From Scleromatobacter sp964418745 (GTDB lineage Bacteria > Pseudomonadota > Gammaproteobacteria > Burkholderiales > Burkholderiaceae_C), in assembly GCA_964418745.1 (NCBI GenBank), contig CAYQMX010000001.1:248001-312000 (forward strand): a DNA stretch of 64,000 bases. The letters are read 5' to 3'. Each line of letters begins with the position of its first letter. Within the stretch, counting starts at the first letter, position 1. Positions 10,074 to 18,967 of the stretch are shown here, piece after piece. The position numbers were made by a program, and so were the translations under genes. The notes under the pieces were generated by a model. The model did not search any database. It was not told the origin of the DNA and worked only from the letters and a program-made list of their open reading frames with translations.

Positions 10074-10979
10074 TCAATTCGTCACCTCGCCGCCACTGAC
10101 CGACAGCGCCTGGCCGGTGATCGCGGCCGGCGCGTCGGTGCACAGCCACAGCACCGTGGCGGCGACCTCGTCGGGGCGCACCAGGCGCTGCAGCGGACTG
10201 GCCCGTGAGAAGGTGGCCAGCGCGTCGGCCGCGTCGCGTCCGGTGGCCGCGACGATGCGCTCGACGCCGTCGCGCACGATGGCGGTGTCGGTGTAGCCGG
10301 GGCACACGGCATTGACGGACAGGCCCTGCGCGGCGACCTCCAGGGCGAGCGAGCGCGTCATGCCCAGCACCCCGTGCTTGGCCGCGGCGTAGGCGGCGCA
10401 ATAGGCGTAGCCCTTCTGGCCGGCGCTGCTGGCGATGTTGACGATGCGGCCGGCGCGCGCGGCCAGCATCGGCGCCAGCGCGGCCTGCGTGCACAGGAAG
10501 GCGCCGGTCAGGTTGACGGCCAGCATGCGGTCCCAGGTCGCGTGCGGCAGCCGCGCGAGCGGCCCCGTCTCGACCGCGCCGGCGTTGTTGACCAGGGCCT
10601 GCAGCGCGCCGCCCTTGGCGTGCACCTCGGTGAACGCGCGGGCGACGCTGGCGGGGTCGGTGACGTCGAGCTCGACGCAGTCGTGCGTCAGGCCCGGGCC
10701 CGCGGCCAGCGTCACGCGCACCTCCTCGAGCGCCGCGCGCGAGCGTCCCGCGAGCGTCACGTGCCAGCCCGCACCCGCGAGCGCCTGCGCGATGGCGACG
10801 CCGATGCCGCGCGAGGCGCCGGTCACCAGCGCGCGCGGCGGCGCCGGGTGCAGCGGCAGCGGCACCGACGGGCCGGCCAGCGGGTGCGGCTCGAGTTCGA
10901 CCGTGCGGGTCGGCAGCTCGATGGCGCCGATCGCCGCCGTCGCCTCGCTCAGGTCGCCATTGCGGATCTCGTTCGTCAT
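10074..10979 (-). CDS. Short-chain dehydrogenase/reductase (3-hydroxyacyl-CoA dehydrogenase-like)
   Basis: The 301-residue SDR has a leader of about 45 residues, then the Rossmann motif ALVTGASRGIGVAIAQAL, the LVNNAGAVETGP strand and the catalytic Ser plus YxxxK region IASSAGQKGYAYCAAYAAAKHG, ending VNAVCPGYTDT. It is a classical NAD(P)-dependent SDR. Start ATG 10979 overlaps the stop of the monooxygenase/reductase (ATGA, 10976-10979). In the operon it is the likely 3-hydroxyacyl-CoA dehydrogenase of the ring-cleavage and beta-oxidation steps; this is inferred from position. The N-terminal extension before the Rossmann fold is longer than usual. Confidence 0.85.
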   Translation of the reverse strand: MTNEIRNGDLSEATAAIGAIELPTRTVELEPHPLAGPSVPLPLHPAPPRALVTGASRGIGVAIAQALAGAGWHVTLAGRSRAALEEVRVTLAAGPGLTHDCVELDVTDPASVARAFTEVHAKGGALQALVNNAGAVETGPLARLPHATWDRMLAVNLTGAFLCTQAALAPMLAARAGRIVNIASSAGQKGYAYCAAYAAAKHGVLGMTRSLALEVAAQGLSVNAVCPGYTDTAIVRDGVERIVAATGRDAADALATFSRASPLQRLVRPDEVAATVLWLCTDAPAAITGQALSVSGGEVTN

Positions 10980-13369
10980 GCGCGGCCTCCGACCGTGCGG
11001 GCGCGCTCGAAGAGCGCTTCCAGCTGCGGCTTGGCCGCGCGGTAGGGCGCGGGCCAGGCGATCGGGCGGTAGCCGATGCGCGCTGCCTCGGTGAGCGTCC
11101 ACGCGGGGTTGGCCAGGTGCGGACGCGCCACGGCGCACAGGTCGGCGCGGCCGGCCGCGACGATGCTGTTGACGTGGTCGGCCTCGGTGATCGCGCCGAC
11201 GGCGATGGTGGCGATGCCGGCCTCGTTGCGGATGCGGTCGGCGAACGGCGCCTGCCACATGCGCCCGTACACCGGCTTCTCGTCCTTGCTGACCTGGCCC
11301 GACGAGCAGTCGATCATGTCGGCCCCCGCGGCCTTGAAGGCACGCGCGATCTCCACCGCGTCGGCCGGCGTGATGCCGCCCTCGACCCAGTCGTGCGTGG
11401 ACAGGCGCACCGACATCGGCAGCGGCGCCGGCCACGCGGCGCGCACCGCCGCGAACATCTGCAGCGGATAGCGCAGGCGGTTCTCCAGCGAGCCGCCGTA
11501 GGCGTCGTCGCGCTGGTTGGTCAGCGGCGAGATGAACGACGACAGCAGGTAGCCGTGCGCGCAGTGCAGCTCCAGCCAGTCGAAGCCGGCGGTGGCCGCG
11601 CGGCGGGTGCACAGGGCGAAGTCGTTCAGCACGCGGTCCATGTCGGCACGCGTCATCGCGCGCGACCAGTCGCTGACCCCGGGCAGGTATTGCTGTGCCG
11701 ACGCCGACATCAGCGGCCAGCCGCCGGCGTCCAGCGGCCGGTCGATGCCTTCCCAGCCGAGGTGCGTCGCGCCCTTGGCGCCGGCATGGCCCAGCTGCAT
11801 GCCGATGTGGGCATCGGTATGGGTGTGCACCCAGTCGACGATGCGCGCCCAGGCGTCGCCCTGCGCTTCGGTGTACAGGCCCGGGCAGCCGTGGGTGATG
11901 CGGGCATCGGCGCTGACGCAGGTCATCTCGGCCATCACCAGCGCCGCGCCGCCCATTGCCCGCGCACCCAGGTGGACCAGGTGGTAGTCGCCGACCACGC
12001 CGTCGATGGCCGAGTACTGCGCCATCGGCGAGACGACCACGCGGTTCTTCAGCGTGACCGAACGCACCGTGAAGGGCGTGAACATCGGCGGGACCGGCGG
12101 CGGCGCGTCCGGCGCACGCCGGACGACGACGTCACCCGTCTCGACGGCGGTCGCGGACGCGGCGCCGCGCTGCGCGAACCAGCGCTCGTAGCCCTCGAGC
12201 CAGCCGGCGTCGCGCAGGCGCAGGTTCTCGTGGCTGATGCGCTGGCTGCGCGTGAGCAGCGAGTACATGAACTGCTCGGGCTCCAGCGGGTCGCAGTAGC
12301 GCTGGCCGCACACCTCGAACCACTCCATGGCGTTCCAGGCCGCGTTCTGCAGGCGCAGCACCTCGACGGCGCGCAGCGCCTGGTAGCGATCGAGCAGGGC
12401 GGGCAGCGCGGCCGGGACGACGTCGCCGCCGGCCTCGGCGGCCAGCCGGAACTGGTTGGCGAGTTCGATCGCGTCCTCCAGCGCCAGCTTGGTGCCCGAG
12501 CCGATGGCGAAGTGCGCGGTGTGCACCGCGTCGCCCATCAGCACCAGCGGCGCGTGGCCGCCGGCGCGCTGCTCGGCGCCCACCCACCACCGTTCGCAGC
12601 GGATGCGCTGGAAGTTGAGCCAGGCCGAGCCGCGCAGGTGGCGCGCGTTGCTCAGCAGCCGTGCGCCCTGCAGGTGGCGCGCGAACACCTGCTCGCAGAA
12701 CGCGACCGAGGCGTCGGCGTCGAGCTTGTCCAGGCCGTGGGCGAGCCAGACGTGCTCGGGGCACTCGACGATGAAGGTCGAGGTCTGCGCGTCGAACCTG
12801 TAGACGTGGGCCTGGAACCAGCCGTGCACGGTGCGCTCGAACACGAAGGTGAACGCGTCGTAGAGCTTGTGCGTGCCCAGCCAGATGAAGCGGTTGGGCC
12901 GGGCCACGATGTCGGGCCTGAAGAGGTCGGCGTGCTGCTGGCGCACCGCCGAGTTGATGCCGTCGCTGGCGACGACGAGGTCGGCGTCCGGGAATTCGGT
13001 GTCGGAGCGCACCTCGCGGTCGAACTCCAGCCGCACGCCCAGGGATTCGCAGCGCGCCTGCAGGATGTTGAGCAGGCGCTTGCGGCCGATGCCCACGAAG
13101 CCGTGGCCGGCGGAGCGGATGGCGCGGCCCTTGAACTCGAGCACGATGTCGTCCCAGTGGGCGAACGCGGCCTCGATGGCGCCGGCGGTCTCCTCGTCCC
13201 AGCGGCGCAGGTGGGCCATCGTCGCGTCCGAGAACACGACGCCCCAGCCGAACGTGTCGTAGGGTCGGTTGCGCTCGACGACCGCGATGTCGTGGCCCGG
13301 GTCGAGCTTCTTCATCAGGAGGGCGAACGCGAGGCCGGCGGGGCCGCCGCCGATGCAGACGATGCGCAT
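10976..13369 (-). CDS. 2-aminobenzoyl-CoA monooxygenase/reductase-like fused flavoenzyme
   Basis: The 797-residue fusion has an N-terminal FAD monooxygenase (MRIVCIGGGPAGLAFALLMK; second motif VLMGDAVHTAHFAIGSG) and, from about residue 420, an old-yellow-enzyme FMN reductase (NRVVVSPMAQYSA, QLGHAGAKG, LELHCAHGYLLSSF). This two-domain layout is that of 2-aminobenzoyl-CoA monooxygenase/reductase from Azoarcus evansii and of the related salicylyl-CoA 5-hydroxylase. The first would hydroxylate and then partly reduce the ring of anthraniloyl-CoA. An anthranilate-CoA ligase downstream and a divergent kynureninase favour that reading. It is the first gene of the leftward operon. ATG 13369 directly precedes the GGGPAG motif. 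Confidence 0.87.
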   Translation of the reverse strand: MRIVCIGGGPAGLAFALLMKKLDPGHDIAVVERNRPYDTFGWGVVFSDATMAHLRRWDEETAGAIEAAFAHWDDIVLEFKGRAIRSAGHGFVGIGRKRLLNILQARCESLGVRLEFDREVRSDTEFPDADLVVASDGINSAVRQQHADLFRPDIVARPNRFIWLGTHKLYDAFTFVFERTVHGWFQAHVYRFDAQTSTFIVECPEHVWLAHGLDKLDADASVAFCEQVFARHLQGARLLSNARHLRGSAWLNFQRIRCERWWVGAEQRAGGHAPLVLMGDAVHTAHFAIGSGTKLALEDAIELANQFRLAAEAGGDVVPAALPALLDRYQALRAVEVLRLQNAAWNAMEWFEVCGQRYCDPLEPEQFMYSLLTRSQRISHENLRLRDAGWLEGYERWFAQRGAASATAVETGDVVVRRAPDAPPPVPPMFTPFTVRSVTLKNRVVVSPMAQYSAIDGVVGDYHLVHLGARAMGGAALVMAEMTCVSADARITHGCPGLYTEAQGDAWARIVDWVHTHTDAHIGMQLGHAGAKGATHLGWEGIDRPLDAGGWPLMSASAQQYLPGVSDWSRAMTRADMDRVLNDFALCTRRAATAGFDWLELHCAHGYLLSSFISPLTNQRDDAYGGSLENRLRYPLQMFAAVRAAWPAPLPMSVRLSTHDWVEGGITPADAVEIARAFKAAGADMIDCSSGQVSKDEKPVYGRMWQAPFADRIRNEAGIATIAVGAITEADHVNSIVAAGRADLCAVARPHLANPAWTLTEAARIGYRPIAWPAPYRAAKPQLEALFERARTVGGRA

Positions 13370-13395
13370 GCAGTCCTTCCGCTATCCTGGGCCGA

Positions 13396-13417
13396 CTTCC
13401 GCACGCCAGTGCGGAAG
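13396..13417. promoter_or_regulatory. Perfect 9-bp inverted repeat in divergent control region
   Basis: CTTCCGCAC (13396-13404) and GTGCGGAAG (13409-13417) are exact inverted copies around a GCCA spacer. The repeat lies 27 bp upstream of the leftward operon start, within its probable 5' leader or promoter. It could be an operator or an mRNA hairpin. No regulator is known to me for this motif. Confidence 0.5.
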
Positions 13418-13433
13418 ATGCTTGAGGTGTGAA

Positions 13434-13451
13434 TAGTTCAATACTAAACTA
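13434..13451. promoter_or_regulatory. Candidate MarR operator between the two catabolic operons
   Basis: The 18-bp sequence TAGTTCAATACTAAACTA is an imperfect palindrome: the outer five bases TAGTT/AACTA match exactly and two inner pairs mismatch. MarR-family operators commonly look like this, and it is strikingly A+T-rich in a G+C-rich region. It lies between the leftward start (13369) and kynureninase (13526), so one site could control both. A MarR gene is in the leftward operon. Binding is inferred. Confidence 0.55.
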
Positions 13452-13525
13452 ATCACTTCGCTTCCCGCAAGACGGCCGCCGCCCACGAACGTGGCGACCG
13501 GGCGGGGCGCCCGAGGAGTGGCCGG

Positions 13526-14842
13526 ATGATCTCGAGACAAGACTGCGCGCGGCACGATGCCGCCGACGCGCTGGCGCCGCTGCGCGACCAGTTCATGCTG
13601 CCAGAAGGCGTGATCTATGTCGACGGCAATTCGCTGGGTGCGCTGCCGCGCGCCACGGCCGCGCGCGTGGCGGCGGCGGTGCAGCAGGAATGGGGCGAGG
13701 GCCTGATCCGCAGCTGGAACGACGCCGGCTGGATCACGCTGCCGCAGCGCGTGGGCGACCGCATCGGCGCGCTGGTGGGCGCGCGCCCGGGCGAGTGCGT
13801 GGCCGCCGATTCGACCTCGGTCAACCTGTTCAAGGTGCTCAGTGCCGCGGCCCGCATCGTCGCGGCCGATGCGCCGGCGCGGCGCGTCATCGTCAGCGAG
13901 CGCCAGAACTTCCCGACCGACCTCTACATCGCCGAGGGCCTGTGCCGCGAGCGCGGCTGGACGCTGGAACTGCTGGAGCCGGCGGCCATCGCCGGGCGGC
14001 TGGCCGACGGCCGCGGCGCCGACGTGGCCCTGCTGATGCTGACCCAGGTCAACTACCGCACCGGCGCGCTGCACGACATGGCCGCGGTGACGGCGCTCGC
14101 CCATGCCGCTGGCGCGCTGGCGGTGTGGGACCTGGCGCACAGCGCCGGGGCGCTGCCGGTCGATCTCCACGGCGCCGACGCCGACTTCGCCATCGGCTGC
14201 GGCTACAAGTTCCTCAACGGCGGGCCCGGCGCGCCGGCCTTCGTGTGGGCGCATCCGCGCCACGCCGGCCGCTTCTGGCAACCGCTGTCGGGCTGGATGG
14301 GCCACGCCGCGCCGTTCACGTTCCGCCCGGACTACGAGCCGGCGCCGGGCATCGGCCGCTTCCTCTGCGGCACGCCGGCCGTGCTGTCGCTGGCGGCGCT
14401 CGAATGCGGCGTCGACACGCTGCACGCGGCCGACGCGCTGGGCGGCATGGCGGCGCTGCGCGCGAAGTCGGTCGCCCTCACCGAGCTGTTCATCGCGCTG
14501 GTGGACGAGCGCTGCGCCGCCCTCGGCTTCGCGGTGGCGAGCCCGCGCGACGCGCGCGGTCGCGGAAGCCAGGTCAGCCTCACCCATGCCGACGCCGACG
14601 GCGCGCGCCACGGCTACGCGATCGTGCAGGCGCTGATCGCGCGCGGCGTGATCGGCGACTTCCGCGCCGGCACCGTCGCCGACGCCCACGGGCCTGCGCT
14701 GCCCGACATCCTGCGCTTCGGCTTCACGCCGCTTTACCTGCGCTTCGTCGATGTGTACGACGCCGCCGAGCACCTGGTGCAGGTGATGCGCAACGCCGAA
14801 TACCGCGAGGCGCGCTTCAACCGGCGCTCCGCCGTCACCTGA
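13526..14842 (+). CDS. kynU: Kynureninase
   Basis: The 438-residue aminotransferase-fold enzyme cleaves L-kynurenine to anthranilate and L-alanine with pyridoxal phosphate. It shows YVDGNSLGALPRA, DSTSVNLFKVLSAAAR, LTQVNYRTGALHDM, the PLP-phosphate region WDLAHSAGALPVDL and the Schiff-base lysine in GCGYKFLNGGPGAP (Lys228). ATG 13526 has GAGGAG nine bases upstream. The gene for tryptophan dioxygenase follows after 17 bp. The usual third gene, kynurenine formamidase kynB, is not in front of it or anywhere in the window. Its product feeds the divergent anthranilate-CoA operon. Confidence 0.95.
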   Translation: MISRQDCARHDAADALAPLRDQFMLPEGVIYVDGNSLGALPRATAARVAAAVQQEWGEGLIRSWNDAGWITLPQRVGDRIGALVGARPGECVAADSTSVNLFKVLSAAARIVAADAPARRVIVSERQNFPTDLYIAEGLCRERGWTLELLEPAAIAGRLADGRGADVALLMLTQVNYRTGALHDMAAVTALAHAAGALAVWDLAHSAGALPVDLHGADADFAIGCGYKFLNGGPGAPAFVWAHPRHAGRFWQPLSGWMGHAAPFTFRPDYEPAPGIGRFLCGTPAVLSLAALECGVDTLHAADALGGMAALRAKSVALTELFIALVDERCAALGFAVASPRDARGRGSQVSLTHADADGARHGYAIVQALIARGVIGDFRAGTVADAHGPALPDILRFGFTPLYLRFVDVYDAAEHLVQVMRNAEYREARFNRRSAVT

Positions 14843-14859
14843 TCCACCGGACGACCCCC

Positions 14860-15780
14860 ATGAGCCAGACCGACGAAGACCGACCGGCCGCGGGAGGCTG
14901 CCCGCTGGGCCACGGCGCGGGCGCCGCGCCCGCGCAGCTCCCGGTCCAGGGCGAGCGAATCGTGGCGGAAGAGGGCGCGCAGCTCGACTTCCGGCAGGAC
15001 ATGAGCTACGGCGACTACCTGCACCTGGACCAGGTGCTCAGCGCCCAGCACCCGCTCTCGCCCGACCACAACGAGATGCTGTTCATCGTCCAGCACCAGA
15101 CCTCCGAGCTGTGGATGAAGCTGATGCTGCACGAACTGCGCGCCGCCGTCGCGGCCATCGCGGCCGACGAGCTGGGCACGGCGTTCAAGATGCTGGCGCG
15201 CGTCAGCCGCATCATGGAACAGCTGGTGCACGCGTGGGACGTGCTGGCCACGATGACGCCGCCCGAGTACTCGGCGATCCGGCCCTACCTGTCGGCCAGC
15301 AGCGGCTTCCAGAGCTACCAGTACCGCTGCATCGAGTTCGCGCTCGGCAACAAGAACGCGGCCATGCTCCAGCCCCACGCCCACCGGCCCGACCTGCTGG
15401 CCCAGGTGGCGACGGCGTTCGGCGCTCCCTCGCTCTACGACGAGAGCCTGCGCCTGCTGGCGCGCCGCGGCCTGGCCGTGCCGGCGTCGCACCTGGCGCG
15501 CGACTGGACGCAGCCCTACGTGGAGAGCGACGCGGTGCGCGACGCCTGGCTGGTGGTCTACCGCGACCCGAAGCAGCACTGGGACCTCTACCAGCTCGGC
15601 GAGGAACTGACCGACCTGGAGGACGCGTTCCGGCTGTGGCGCTTCCGTCACGTGACGACGGTGCAGCGCATCATCGGCTTCAAGCGCGGCACCGGCGGGA
15701 CCGGCGGCGTGAGCTACCTGCGCAAGTTGCTCGACACGGTGCTGTTCCCCGAGGTCTGGGCGCTGCGCACCGAGCTCTGA
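14860..15780 (+). CDS. kynA: Tryptophan 2,3-dioxygenase
   Basis: The 306-residue haem enzyme oxidises L-tryptophan to N-formylkynurenine. It contains YGDYLHLDQVL, the distal-His motif FIVQHQTSELWMKL (His79), SASSGFQSYQYRCIEF and the proximal haem region RFRHVTTVQRIIGFKRGTGG (His264), all intact. The N-terminal 40 residues before the conserved core are variable in the family. It is 17 bp downstream of kynureninase and forms one rightward unit with it. Its product must be deformylated before kynureninase can act, so a formamidase is expected elsewhere on the chromosome. Confidence 0.95.
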   Translation: MSQTDEDRPAAGGCPLGHGAGAAPAQLPVQGERIVAEEGAQLDFRQDMSYGDYLHLDQVLSAQHPLSPDHNEMLFIVQHQTSELWMKLMLHELRAAVAAIAADELGTAFKMLARVSRIMEQLVHAWDVLATMTPPEYSAIRPYLSASSGFQSYQYRCIEFALGNKNAAMLQPHAHRPDLLAQVATAFGAPSLYDESLRLLARRGLAVPASHLARDWTQPYVESDAVRDAWLVVYRDPKQHWDLYQLGEELTDLEDAFRLWRFRHVTTVQRIIGFKRGTGGTGGVSYLRKLLDTVLFPEVWALRTEL

Positions 15781-16014
15781 CGCGCGCGCCGGGGCGTGGA
15801 TCCTGCTCGACAGGATGCTGCATTTACCGTCGAGTTGCTGCCAATACGGTCGAGTAGACGACGCGTAAGTCCGTGTAATTGGCGGCGTTTATTGCCGCAA
15901 ACCCTTCATCCTGCGCTTAGGATTGCCGCTTAGCATGTAGGACAAGGGCGCGAAATCGTGCCCGTCTCCGGCAGACCTTGCCGAGGCATCAAGCGGGAAC
16001 ACGGGAACGTCACG

Positions 16015-16713
16015 ATGAATCTCTGGGGCAAGCTGGCAGTCGCCGCATCGGTCGCGTGGGTCTGCTCCACCGCATCCGCACTCACCGACACGACGTCGCG
16101 TTCCGGCGAACCTGCCACCGCGCTGGCCGGCGTCGAGGCGTCCGACGACACCCGCTACGCGGAACGCTGGATCCACGAGAAAGGCGACGCCCACGGACGC
16201 CCTTTCGTGATCGTCGACAAGCGGGCGGCGCGCATCTACGTGTTCGGCGCCGCCGGCGAGCTCGTGGGCACGTCGTCGACCCTCCTGGGCCAGGCGCGCG
16301 GCGACCTGCCGGTGCCTGGCGCCGGCCAGAAGCCGCCGTCGCGCCTGCTGCCCGACGAGCGCAAGACCCCGGCCGGCCGCTTCGAGTCGCTGCCCGGGCG
16401 CAACCTGCAGGGCGAGCCGGTGGTCTGGGTCGACTACGACACCGGCATCGCGATCCACCGCGTGCGTCCCGGCATCTCGCAGATGCAGCGCGTCAACAGC
16501 CTGGCTACCGACGACCCCGCCAACAAGCGGCTGTCGCTGGGCTGCGTGGTCGTGCCCGAGAACTTCTTCCTGGCGGTGGTGCTGCCCACGCTGGGCCATG
16601 CGCGCGGCACGGTCTACGTGCTGCCGGAGGACGGCCCGGTCGCGGCGATGTTCGGCGCGCCGCCGGCCGACAACCGGTTCGCCGCACGCCGCGTCGACGT
16701 CAGCGCCCGATAG
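16015..16713 (+). CDS. Secreted L,D-transpeptidase-like (YkuD-type) protein
   Basis: The 232-residue protein has a signal peptide (MNLWGKLAVAASVAWVCSTASA) and a catalytic-domain pattern of the YkuD family: FVIVDKRAARIYVFGAAGELV, PAGRF, IAIHRVRPG (the conserved His) and RLSLGCVVVPENFF with the nucleophile Cys in SLGC. Such enzymes make 3-3 cross-links or attach lipoproteins in peptidoglycan; some remain uncharacterised. ATG 16015 begins the signal peptide. A spacer of 234 bp precedes it with no other gene. Its end overlaps the convergent LysR gene by 14 bp. Confidence 0.78.
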   Translation: MNLWGKLAVAASVAWVCSTASALTDTTSRSGEPATALAGVEASDDTRYAERWIHEKGDAHGRPFVIVDKRAARIYVFGAAGELVGTSSTLLGQARGDLPVPGAGQKPPSRLLPDERKTPAGRFESLPGRNLQGEPVVWVDYDTGIAIHRVRPGISQMQRVNSLATDDPANKRLSLGCVVVPENFFLAVVLPTLGHARGTVYVLPEDGPVAAMFGAPPADNRFAARRVDVSAR

Positions 16714-17614
16714 TCTTGAGCATCTCCAGCGAGCAGTCGAACTCGCGCCGCACCCAGTCGCGCAGCGCCACCAACGGCGGCCAGTCGCGCAGCGCCGGCG
16801 GATAGACCAGGCTGTAGGGCTGCGCGCCCTCCAGCACGACCGACACGTCGAACAGGCGCGCCAGCCGCCCGTCGCCCAACGCGTCGGCGGCCAGCAGCTC
16901 GCGCACCACGGCCAGCCCCAGGCCCTGCTCGGTGGCCTGCAGCATCAGGCCGACGTCGTTGAACGTCGCCACCGGCGTGACCCGTGCCTGCACGCCGGCG
17001 GCGGCAAACCAGCTCTCCCAGACATCGGCGTCGCCCAGCAGCGCCTCGCGGGCCAGGTCGGCCGGCCTGGCGTCGCGCAGCCGGCGCGCCAGCGCGGGCG
17101 AGGCGACGGCGACGAACGGCGTCGGTGACTCGTACAGGCGCTCGACGACCAGGCCCGGCCACGGCCCGCGGCCGGTGCGGATGGCGGCATGGAAGCCGTC
17201 ACGCTGCAGGTCGACGAGATGGGCGGAGGCGTCGATCTCGAGCGGGATGCCGGGATGGCGCTCGCGCCACAGGCCCAGCCGCGGCAGGAACCAGCGCTGG
17301 GCGAACGACGGCAGCATCGACACCCGCAGCCCTTGCGCGGCGCCCTGCGCGGCCGCCGCCGCGGCCTGCACGCCCTCGTCCACCTGCGCCAGCGCCGGCG
17401 CGACGTGGCGCAGCAGGGCCTGGCCGGCGGCGTTCAGGTGGATGCGCCGGCCCCGGCGATCGAACAGCGGGAAGCCCAGCCGGCTCTCGAGCTCGCCGAC
17501 CTGCTGGCTCACCGCGCTGTGCGTCAGGTGCAGCGCCTCGGCCGCGGCGCGCAGGTTCTCGAGCCGAGCCACCGCGACGAACGTCGGCAGGAAATGAATC
17601 GGGATGCGGGCCAT
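16700..17614 (-). CDS. LysR-family regulator (GcvA-like)
   Basis: The 304-residue protein has an N-terminal helix-turn-helix (FLPTFVAVARLENLRAAAEALHLTHSAVSQQVGELESRLG) followed by LFDRRGRRIHLNAAGQALL, the LysR linker helix and an effector domain of about 210 residues. The Thr-His-Ser-Ala-Val-Ser-Gln-Gln recognition sequence is the GcvA/AmpR subgroup type. ATG 17614 was taken because it directly precedes the conserved N-terminus; the frame is open further up to 17704 but reaches the divergent gene's promoter. The divergent 84-residue ORF at 17727 is its probable target. Confidence 0.85.
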   Translation of the reverse strand: MARIPIHFLPTFVAVARLENLRAAAEALHLTHSAVSQQVGELESRLGFPLFDRRGRRIHLNAAGQALLRHVAPALAQVDEGVQAAAAAAQGAAQGLRVSMLPSFAQRWFLPRLGLWRERHPGIPLEIDASAHLVDLQRDGFHAAIRTGRGPWPGLVVERLYESPTPFVAVASPALARRLRDARPADLAREALLGDADVWESWFAAAGVQARVTPVATFNDVGLMLQATEQGLGLAVVRELLAADALGDGRLARLFDVSVVLEGAQPYSLVYPPALRDWPPLVALRDWVRREFDCSLEMLKTIGR

Positions 17615-17726
17615 GTAGTGAGGGATTTGGTCGGCCCAGCTTACCAATAACGCCAGAATTCGTCGATATACGCCGCTTAGGTACGGTCTTATTCTGACCA
17701 GCATCGACCTTCACCGGAGCACCGCC

Positions 17727-17981
17727 ATGACCACCTGCACCCTCGCCCCGACGCTGCCTGCCCCGCTCGGCACCCGCCTGCTGCAGGCGATCGTCCGCTA
17801 CTTCAGTCGCTCGGTGGTCACGCGCGAGGCGGTCGACCAGGCGTGGATCGATTCGGGACTCGGCCGCCTGGGCCGGGCGACGCTGGAAGACATCGGCGCG
17901 CCCGCGTCGCTCATCGACGAGGCCCAGCGGCGCGAGACCTGGAAGGTGGCCGCGGCGCTGGACGCCGTGCGTCACCTCTGA
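17727..17981 (+). CDS. Small uncharacterised protein, divergent from LysR
   Basis: The 84-residue protein has no signal peptide or membrane segment. It has a Pro-rich start, a basic middle (LLQAIVRYFSRSVVTREAV) and a C-terminal part with RLGRATLEDIGAPASLIDEAQRRE. The DIGA(P) phrase is reminiscent of small DUF1127-type proteins, but the match is weak. A Shine-Dalgarno-like CACCGGAGC lies just upstream of ATG 17727. It is divergent from a LysR gene across 112 bp, a typical regulator-target arrangement. The function is unknown. Confidence 0.6.
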   Translation: MTTCTLAPTLPAPLGTRLLQAIVRYFSRSVVTREAVDQAWIDSGLGRLGRATLEDIGAPASLIDEAQRRETWKVAAALDAVRHL

Positions 17982-17984
17982 CGA

Positions 17985-18926
17985 CTAGGGCGCCGCGGCA
18001 ATGCGCTCGCGAAAGCGGACGTAGTCGGCGGCGCTCTGCTGGGGCCGCTCGATCATCGGCGCGTGGCCCACGCCGGGCATGACGATGGCCTGCGCGTTGG
18101 GCAGCAGCGCCTGCAGCACCGGCACCGTGCCCACCGACAGGGCGCGATCCTGGTCGCCCCAGACGATCAGCGTGGGCGTGGCCAGTCCGCGCACCGCGCC
18201 GCTGACCGAGTCGGTGGCGATCTGGGCGAACACCTTGCGCTCGAGGTCCAGGTTGGCCATGCGTTCGCGGGCGAGCACGTCCATCACCACGCCCGGGATC
18301 CAGGGCGGATCGCTCATGACGAAATCGATCAGCGCCGGGTAATCGCTCTCCCGGGTCACCATCAGCGGGTTGGCGCCCGTGGTCGTGACGATGCGCGCGA
18401 GCTCGCTGGGCGGCGCCTCGGCGATGCCCGCGGCGTCGATCAGCCAGAGGCTGCGCACTTCCTGCGGCCAGCGCGCGGCGTAGCTCATCGCGATGCCCCC
18501 GCCCATCGAATTGCCGCCGATGTCGACGCGCGCCAGGCCCAGGGCCCGTGCGAATTCGTGCAGCCGCCCGGCCTGCGCCGCGTAGCGGTAGTCGGCGTCG
18601 GGCAGGTGCGTCGACTCGCCGAAGCCGACCAGATCGGGCGCGATCACGCGGTAGTGCGGCACGAGGTAGCGGGCGACGCGCGTGAAGTTGTCCTTGTCGG
18701 CACCGAAGCCGTGCACCAGCAGCAGCGGCTCGCCGGTGCCGCCCTCCAGGTAGGCCACGTGCGTGCCGTCCGCCAGCACGATCTCCTTGTGCGCGAGGCC
18801 GGCACGCGCGCGCTCCATCGCGTAGGCCGAGGCCTTCAGCGAGGGACCGAGACTGGCGCAGCCGCCCAGCGTCGCGGCGAGGGCGAGAAGGCAGGCGAGC
18901 AGGGCGAAGCGGCGGCGCAGGCGCAT
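17985..18926 (-). CDS. Alpha/beta-hydrolase lipoprotein
   Basis: The 313-residue protein has a lipoprotein signal peptide with lipobox LGGC (near residue 23). The hydrolase core shows LLLVHGFGADKDNF (oxyanion hole), PDLVGFGES, the nucleophile elbow GGNSMGGGIA, WGDQDRALS (acid) and GVGHAPMIERP (catalytic His). All triad positions are present. It probably acts at the membrane facing the periplasm as an esterase or lipase; the substrate is not known. It converges with the small 84-residue gene (3 bp apart). A GTG start three codons earlier is possible. Confidence 0.8.
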   Translation of the reverse strand: MRLRRRFALLACLLALAATLGGCASLGPSLKASAYAMERARAGLAHKEIVLADGTHVAYLEGGTGEPLLLVHGFGADKDNFTRVARYLVPHYRVIAPDLVGFGESTHLPDADYRYAAQAGRLHEFARALGLARVDIGGNSMGGGIAMSYAARWPQEVRSLWLIDAAGIAEAPPSELARIVTTTGANPLMVTRESDYPALIDFVMSDPPWIPGVVMDVLARERMANLDLERKVFAQIATDSVSGAVRGLATPTLIVWGDQDRALSVGTVPVLQALLPNAQAIVMPGVGHAPMIERPQQSAADYVRFRERIAAAP

Positions 18927-18967
18927 GGGGGTGACCGACGGTGACGGGAAGCCGCCACTGTAGTCGG

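Noticed and set aside
9850..10494. An N-terminal extension of the MarR gene through the 56-bp repeats
   Set aside because: The extension encodes repeat-derived AAPERGGVSPSG phrases and overlaps the SDR gene; MarR proteins are shorter.
10976..13369. Salicylyl-CoA 5-hydroxylase as first choice for the fused flavoenzyme
   Set aside because: The domain layout allows it, but the anthranilate-CoA ligase and divergent kynureninase support anthraniloyl-CoA.
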